Origin: Acidobacteriota bacterium
GTDB taxonomy: Bacteria > Acidobacteriota > Terriglobia > Acidiferrales > UBA7541
Reading direction: 5' to 3'
DNA: 64,000 nucleotides
Assembly (NCBI GenBank): GCA_016201285.1
Contig: JACQDE010000034.1
Span: 20,071 to 84,070 of the forward strand
The notes beneath the pieces were generated by a model. It was not told the DNA's origin and searched no databases. It saw only the letters and a program-made list of their open reading frames with translations. Below, in pieces: positions 59,771 to 64,000 of this stretch (its first letter is position 1; each line of letters starts with the position of its first letter). The position numbers and the translations under genes are program-made.

Positions 59771-60294
59771 CGCTGCACCCACGCATCGAGCGTGACCGGC
59801 TGCGTCACCTGGCGCGGATCGCGCTTCCAGACGCCGACCAGGAACCGCTTGGCGACCACATTGGTTCCCTGCATGGAGGTCACCACAGTCCAGCGGACTT
59901 CGTAGCTCAAGCCCACGGCATCGTTCGGGTCCACATAGGTGAGGTTGTAGTTGGCGACGGCCCCCACCGTGAAATCGACCCGCGCGGTGACACCCACGAC
60001 GCGGAGCGGATTGCCCGCCAGTCCCGGCGCGGCCACGCTACCCAGAAAAATGGTGCGGCCATCGGCATCGGTGAAACTCGCGGCCGAGAGTGGCTGGTCC
60101 ACTATCTGGTCGAGGTAGCGCTTGGCAACCACGACGGCGGTGGAGTCGTAACGGTTGCGGAGGTTGGACTGCAACGCCGCAGGAACCAATTGCACGACGG
60201 CAACGGCGCCGATCAGGAGCACGGCGGTCGAGAACATGAGTTCCACGAGCGTGAAGCCGCGCTGCAATCGCGTCTTGTCTGTCAGCGCGGGCAA
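59767..60294 (-). CDS. PilV-like minor pilin, cassette 3
   Basis: The signal QRGFTLVELMFSTAVLLIGAVAVVQLVPAALQSNLRNRYDSTAVVVAKRYLDQIVDQPLSAASFTDADGRTIFLG is closely related to the 55501 protein, as is VRWTVVTSMQGTNVVAKRFLVGVWKRDPRQ. I place the start at TTG 60294, preceded by AGGAGAAGGAAA, giving a short basic leader PALTDKTRLQR. Longer GTG starts exist in the same frame up to 60339 but would overlap GspH. Confidence 0.87.
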   Translation of the reverse strand: MPALTDKTRLQRGFTLVELMFSTAVLLIGAVAVVQLVPAALQSNLRNRYDSTAVVVAKRYLDQIVDQPLSAASFTDADGRTIFLGSVAAPGLAGNPLRVVGVTARVDFTVGAVANYNLTYVDPNDAVGLSYEVRWTVVTSMQGTNVVAKRFLVGVWKRDPRQVTQPVTLDAWVQR

Positions 60295-60320
60295 TTTCCT
60301 TCTCCTGCCCCGCCGCACCG

Positions 60321-60938
60321 TTAGAGTCTCCGCCACGCGCCGCCCCTTTCCGCGATCCAAACCTGCGTCTTGCCGAAGGGCGTCACGCTGATGGCGCGAA
60401 AGCCCTCGTTGGGCTGGCTGGGAAATCCGAAGAACATCACATAGACCACCGGAAGGGCCGCGCCGTAGTCGACCATGCCGCGGGCATCGAAAGAGATCGG
60501 GCCGCTGACCACCTGCGTGCTGGCAAAGCCCATCGAGGTGGCCGAGGGTACCGCCGACTGCGCGAGGAATTGAACTTCGACCGGCAGCACAAACTGCGGC
60601 TCGGTGTTGTCCAGCACGCCGTCGCCGTCGGCATCCACCCAAACGACGGTGGTGTTGCCCAGCGGCTGGGTGCGCCACGCCAGCGGCGGCGTGCTGCGGT
60701 TCAGCCGCACGGCCTCAAAGCGCGCGAACTTCACCATGTTGGTCACGCCGGCGGCCGTAGAGCTGAGCTGAAAAAAGCGGCGCATCCGCGCCATCGACGG
60801 CAACGAAAGCGCCGCCATGGTCAGGATCACGCTGACACTGATGACCAGCTCCAGCGCGCTGAAGCCGCGACGGCCTCGAGCTGTGCGACAGACTCGCTTC
60901 GACCGGGTTCGCAGGCGTGTTTGAGTGGAGCACTGCAC
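60321..60938 (-). CDS. GspH/FimT-like minor pilin, cassette 3
   Basis: The signal RRGFSALELVISVSVILTMAALSLPSMARMRRFFQLSSTAAGVTNMVKFARFEAVRLNRS has Glu at position 5 and matches the cassette 2 GspH in its later blocks (LAWRTQPLGNTTVVWVDADGDGVLDNTEPQFVLPVEVQFLAQS; SFDARGMVDYGAALPVVYVMFFGFPSQPNEGFRAISVTPFGKTQVW). I choose GTG 60938, behind AAGGGAG at good spacing; TTG 60980 and ATG 60965 are alternatives. It leads the third cassette, 194 bp after the M20 gene end. Confidence 0.87.
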   Translation of the reverse strand: MQCSTQTRLRTRSKRVCRTARGRRGFSALELVISVSVILTMAALSLPSMARMRRFFQLSSTAAGVTNMVKFARFEAVRLNRSTPPLAWRTQPLGNTTVVWVDADGDGVLDNTEPQFVLPVEVQFLAQSAVPSATSMGFASTQVVSGPISFDARGMVDYGAALPVVYVMFFGFPSQPNEGFRAISVTPFGKTQVWIAERGGAWRRL

Positions 60939-60968
60939 AATCGACTCCCTTACCCGAGGCCACATGGA

Positions 60969-60984
60969 GGCAATCGGCAAACCA
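60969..60984 (-). promoter_or_regulatory. Candidate sigma-54 (-24/-12) promoter for cassette 3
   Basis: On the minus strand TGGTTTGCCGATTGCC (60984-60969) keeps the invariant GG and GC ten bases apart, with TTGC at the -12 element, though the -24 flank CAC is absent. It would start a short leader (about 20 bases) ahead of GTG 60938. Sigma-54 (rpoN) is encoded in the window and controls pilin genes in several bacteria. Confidence 0.35.
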
Positions 60985-61132
60985 ATCGGAACTCTTGAAT
61001 GTGGAATAAGGCTTTGTGCGAAAACGAGTTAAGAGGGGGCAGAAGGCCGCTCGGACGAATAATTCAGTGCGGTCTGCATCGAAGCGAATCAATCTGTTCC
61101 GTTCCGGAGCAGTTCGCTTCGCGGCGGGTTTT

Positions 61133-62290
61133 CTATGCGCACTGGGTGAGAAGGAGCTGACGCAGGACTTCGGCGCACGCGGTGACGGACTCCAGTTCGA
61201 CGTACTCCTCGGCGCCGTGCAGGCCGCGGCCTCGCGGGCCAAGCACCACACCGGGAATGCCCGCCTCGGCAAGCAGCGCCGTGTCGGTCCACCAGGACAT
61301 TCCGGCGAGTTCGGCCGATCCTGTGACATGAAGGATGGCTTCGGCGGCGGCGCGGGCAATGGGCGCTTCGGGCTCGATGGCGTACGGGGGACGCGAAGAC
61401 ATCGCGCGAAGCGTGGCGCGAAAGTCGGCGTCGCGCTCGTGCAGGGCGTCGAGCAACGCGCGCAGCTCGGATTCCACGGCGGCGGCGGATTCGCCGGGCA
61501 GCGTGCGTCGCTCAATTTGCAAGCGGCACTCGGCCGGATAGCTCGAAAGCTCCTGGCCGCCTTCAATGAGTGAAGCGTGAAGCGACGCGGCGCCGAGCAA
61601 GCCGTGCGGCGGCCTCGCTTGCAGCGCGCGATCGAGTCCGTCGAGTTTTTCCAGCACGCAGCCCATCATGCGGATGGCGTCGCGGCCTTCGCTGGGCAGG
61701 CTGCCGTGGGCGGCGCGACCGTGGGTGATGAATTCAAACCAGGCATAGCCCTTGTGCGCGATGACGAGCTTCAGGTCGGTGGGCTCGAGAACGACGGCGG
61801 CGTCGGCGGTGCACTGCTTGATGAGTGCTTCGGTGCCGATGCTGTTGCACTCCTCGTCCACCACGGCGGCGATGACGAACGGCCGCCTGAGTGCAGCGCC
61901 GCCTTTCACGATGGAGACTGCGGCGGCGCACATCGCCGCCACGCCGCTTTTGATGTCGAGCGCGCCGCGGCCGTAGAGGCGGCCGTTGCGCTCGATCGGT
62001 GTGAATGGATCGGGCATGTCGCCGGGGCCGACGGTGTCCATGTGCGCGACGATGAGCAGCGCCGGGTGCGCGGCTGCCCTTGCGCTCGCCCCGCCGATTT
62101 TCGCCACCACGTTCGGACGCCCCGGCGCAGCGAATTGCAACTCGGCGCCAATTCCCTGCCGGGACAACCAGTCGCGCAAGAACTCCGCGGCGGCCTGTTC
62201 GCCCCGCGCCCCCGGCACCAGCGAGGGATTCACGGAATCAATCGCCACGAGATTGCGCAACAGATCGAAGGCTAGCTTTTCGTCAACCAT
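61133..62290 (-). CDS. M20 family metallopeptidase (ArgE/DapE/carboxypeptidase-type)
   Basis: The 385-residue protein has the M20 pattern: metal ligand His83 in VAHMDTVG, bridging Asp112 in GRGALDIKSG, catalytic Glu146/147 in VVDEECNS, and Glu169 in VLEPTDLK, with a lid or dimerisation domain (residues about 175-285) and a final metal-binding LHGAEEYVE. This matches the ArgE/DapE/ACY1 class, but the substrate (acetylornithine, succinyl-diaminopimelate or a dipeptide) cannot be fixed. It is 27 bp downstream of the ACP-ketosynthase gene, perhaps co-transcribed. Confidence 0.9.
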   Translation of the reverse strand: MVDEKLAFDLLRNLVAIDSVNPSLVPGARGEQAAAEFLRDWLSRQGIGAELQFAAPGRPNVVAKIGGASARAAAHPALLIVAHMDTVGPGDMPDPFTPIERNGRLYGRGALDIKSGVAAMCAAAVSIVKGGAALRRPFVIAAVVDEECNSIGTEALIKQCTADAAVVLEPTDLKLVIAHKGYAWFEFITHGRAAHGSLPSEGRDAIRMMGCVLEKLDGLDRALQARPPHGLLGAASLHASLIEGGQELSSYPAECRLQIERRTLPGESAAAVESELRALLDALHERDADFRATLRAMSSRPPYAIEPEAPIARAAAEAILHVTGSAELAGMSWWTDTALLAEAGIPGVVLGPRGRGLHGAEEYVELESVTACAEVLRQLLLTQCA

Positions 62291-62317
62291 GAAAAGCGAA
62301 TTCCCTTTCGTACGCGC

Positions 62318-63607
62318 TCAGAATACAACACCGCCGCCCCAGAGCATCCCTGGGCCAACCGCAGCCATGAATATCGGACCACGCTCCGCGGGCACCTTAG
62401 CATCTTGTGTGCCCAGAGCCATGCACAGCGCGACGCCGCACGTGGAACATCCCAAGTTTCCATACACCTTCGCCACAACGGGAAACTTGTCGGGCGGTAC
62501 GCCAGACTGCCGTGCGAGCATTTCCACCAGGCGAGGGTTGGGCTGGTGAGTGGCAAAGCTGTTTGCATCTTGGCGGCGATGGCCGGACTGCACTTCAAGA
62601 TCGGAAACGATTTTCTCCAGCCGATTCACCGCGGCGCGGGCCAGCGCATCTCCTTCAAACTTGAGCATCATGGTTCCATCCGGATTCGGACGAATAGCTA
62701 ACGCAGAAGAAAATGTGCCCGCACAGCCAAACTGAAATTCACCGAGGCGGTATCGTGGGGAATCACTACCCTCCCGGGTGCGGCAGAGAATGAATGCGCT
62801 CGCGCCGTCGCCAAACAGCCCTCCGAATTCGCCCGCGACGCGCCCGGGCAGCAGGTATTGACTGTGGACATCGGATGTGACTACGAGGATGTGTCGAGCC
62901 ACGCCGGAGGTCAGCAGCGACCGAGCAATTGCTAAGGCGTTCAGCAATCCGACACAGGCGCCGCCCAAATCCAGGACTCCGCAAGAATCACGCAGGAGCA
63001 GGCGCGAATGCACCAAAGATCCGAGCGATGGGAATCCCACAGACGTTTCACTCGCTGCGAGAAGCCAGTCCAGATCGCCCGCATCCACATCGGCTCGCTC
63101 GAGAGCTGCGTTTGCAGCGGCGGTCGCCAAACTTAGTTCGGACTGATCCCCGCTCGCACGCGCGACGCACTCGATCCCGGCCCGCTCGCGAATGGTGCCG
63201 GTGGGCAGGCTGAATTCGCGCTCCACGCTTGCGGCCTCCACGCGCTGTGCGCCCACGATGAATCCCCAACCGGTGATTTCCGCGGAAGCAGAGAGGCCAC
63301 CCTGCAAGCGTCTTGCTTGTGGTTGACGGCTTGGGGTTTCTTGCTTCACGGCATCTTGCAGAGCGGCGAGAACCTTTTGCGTCGTTGTGGGGGGCGCGGA
63401 TTCGACACGGCTGAAAAAATCGGTCAACCCTGCCGCTCTTTCAATGGACAGGAGCACATCAACGTGACCCATGGAATCCAGCAAGTCGCTTGCGATCCAA
63501 TCAACATCGTCTGATGGAAGTGCCTGATCCGGCCTCAGGGAGCGTCGCAGGCAATCCTCCACAATTTGCCGCAAGCGGCTTTCCGTTCGGTCGCGATTCC
63601 CTACCAT
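62318..63607 (-). CDS. Acyl carrier protein - ketosynthase III (FabH-like) fusion
   Basis: Residues about 10-90 form an acyl-carrier-like domain (LRQIVEDCLRRSLRPDQALPSDDVDWIASDLLDSMGHVDVLLSIERAAG), with Ser45 in the DSM motif as the expected phosphopantetheine site. Residues about 105-429 are a KAS III-type thiolase-fold domain with the full catalytic triad: Cys218 (LGGACVGL), His354 (ATHQPNPR) and Asn384 (VYGNLGCSTCG). FabH enzymes start fatty-acid or polyketide-like chains; fusion to a carrier is unusual. A role in a specialised lipid or polyketide pathway is likely, but the partners are not in the window. Confidence 0.87.
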   Translation of the reverse strand: MVGNRDRTESRLRQIVEDCLRRSLRPDQALPSDDVDWIASDLLDSMGHVDVLLSIERAAGLTDFFSRVESAPPTTTQKVLAALQDAVKQETPSRQPQARRLQGGLSASAEITGWGFIVGAQRVEAASVEREFSLPTGTIRERAGIECVARASGDQSELSLATAAANAALERADVDAGDLDWLLAASETSVGFPSLGSLVHSRLLLRDSCGVLDLGGACVGLLNALAIARSLLTSGVARHILVVTSDVHSQYLLPGRVAGEFGGLFGDGASAFILCRTREGSDSPRYRLGEFQFGCAGTFSSALAIRPNPDGTMMLKFEGDALARAAVNRLEKIVSDLEVQSGHRRQDANSFATHQPNPRLVEMLARQSGVPPDKFPVVAKVYGNLGCSTCGVALCMALGTQDAKVPAERGPIFMAAVGPGMLWGGGVVF

Positions 63608-63641
63608 CTGGCACTCCTATGTCCCGGCCATGTTCCCCCGC

Positions 63642-63965
63642 TCAGCGGAGATCATTGAGCCAGGTCGTTTGGGGCAAAGGAAACAAAGAGTCCAGCATCA
63701 GCCAATGGCGCTCGTTGTGAATTCTGGTGAGGCCGATGCGCGCAAATGGGTCCGTAATGTTCAACAATATTTCGGCAATTTTGCTGTTCAAGAAACGCTG
63801 GACGCGCTGAAGCCGGTTGGCCCCAACCGTTTTCTCGAAGGTCTGATCGATGAAGTTTTTCCAGTCGCGATCCACCAGCGGAAAGTCGCGCAGGGACACG
63901 CCGGAAGGCAACAGAATCATGGCCCGCACTTCGTCTGGAAAGACCTCAAAACGGACGTTGTTCAC
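63642..63965 (-). CDS. Hypothetical protein, upstream of the ACP-ketosynthase fusion
   Basis: This 107-residue protein begins MNNVRFEVFPDEVRAMILLPSGVSLRDFPLVDRDWKNFIDQTF from GTG 63965 and ends LDSLFPLPQTTWLNDLR. I do not recognise the family. It has no signal peptide or membrane segment. It lies 34 bases before the ketosynthase gene on the same strand, and its start overlaps the stop of an upstream frame (GTGA), which suggests an operon continuing past the window edge. Confidence 0.6.
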   Translation of the reverse strand: MNNVRFEVFPDEVRAMILLPSGVSLRDFPLVDRDWKNFIDQTFEKTVGANRLQRVQRFLNSKIAEILLNITDPFARIGLTRIHNERHWLMLDSLFPLPQTTWLNDLR

Positions 63966-64000
63966 GCCGCATCCACAGATGGACCGTTGTCCCTGCCCCG
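63962..64000 (-). CDS. Possible 3' end of an upstream gene (fragment)
   Basis: A minus-strand frame open to the window edge reads RGRDNGPSVDAA then TGA at 63964-63962, which overlaps the GTG of the next gene by four bases. Such overlaps are typical of operons, but only 12 codons are visible. Confidence 0.3.
   Translation of the reverse strand, partial: RGRDNGPSVDAA

Overview
The window is GC-rich chromosomal DNA, most likely from an Acidobacteriota member. This rests on an acidobacterial-type VWFA-related protein (35298-36368), Ig-like-repeat lipoproteins, LPS-export genes showing a diderm envelope, and the abundance of short dispersed palindromes in gaps and inside genes. No rRNA, tRNA, CRISPR array, IS element or prophage was recognised.

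Layout. 1-5745 (mostly +): a MarR-YceI-pirin group, a DUF4442 protein, a Gdx-type SMR exporter, purE, dcd, an HU/IHF protein and a site-2 protease. 5831-19904 (all -) is a long housekeeping array, read right to left: lptC/lptA-like, lptB, rpoN, rapZ, msbA, yicC, gmk, rpoZ, coaBC, a family 4 uracil-DNA glycosylase and priA. 20061-22650 holds an acylating aldehyde dehydrogenase with an unusual tail and one microcompartment (BMC-H) shell gene. After a diguanylate cyclase and a RodZ-like gene, 25991-32887 (-) is a nucleoside catabolism set: deoA, nupC, purine nucleoside phosphorylase, a small membrane protein, cdd and an exported deaminase-like amidohydrolase. Nucleoside breakdown yields deoxyribose phosphate and, through an aldolase not seen here, acetaldehyde. 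That is the substrate expected for the BMC-linked dehydrogenase, so the two blocks may be one split pathway.

33069-41881 is mixed: MBL hydrolase, SuhB, VWFA protein, a MoaD-MoaE fusion, an epimerase, a FecR-like protein with its own promoter and terminator, and an ECF sigma/anti-sigma operon. 42077-46571 (+) encodes an Ig-repeat lipoprotein, a small exported protein and a metzincin protease. 46593-60938 (-) is the most striking part: three tandem copies of a five-gene cassette (GspH/FimT, PilV, PilW and PilX-like minor pilins plus a secreted coiled-coil protein with a VW-N-D motif). It looks like three alternative type IV pilus or pseudopilus tip complexes. 61133-64000 (-) has an M20 peptidase, an ACP-ketosynthase III fusion and an unknown gene running toward the window edge.

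Dispersed palindromes (core GCCGGGCTGAAGCCCGGC followed by GCTACA, and several other families) fill most gaps. They also lie in frame inside coaBC, udg, the anti-sigma gene, the MoaD-MoaE fusion, the VWFA gene and the aldehyde dehydrogenase, and supply the stop codons of at least seven genes.
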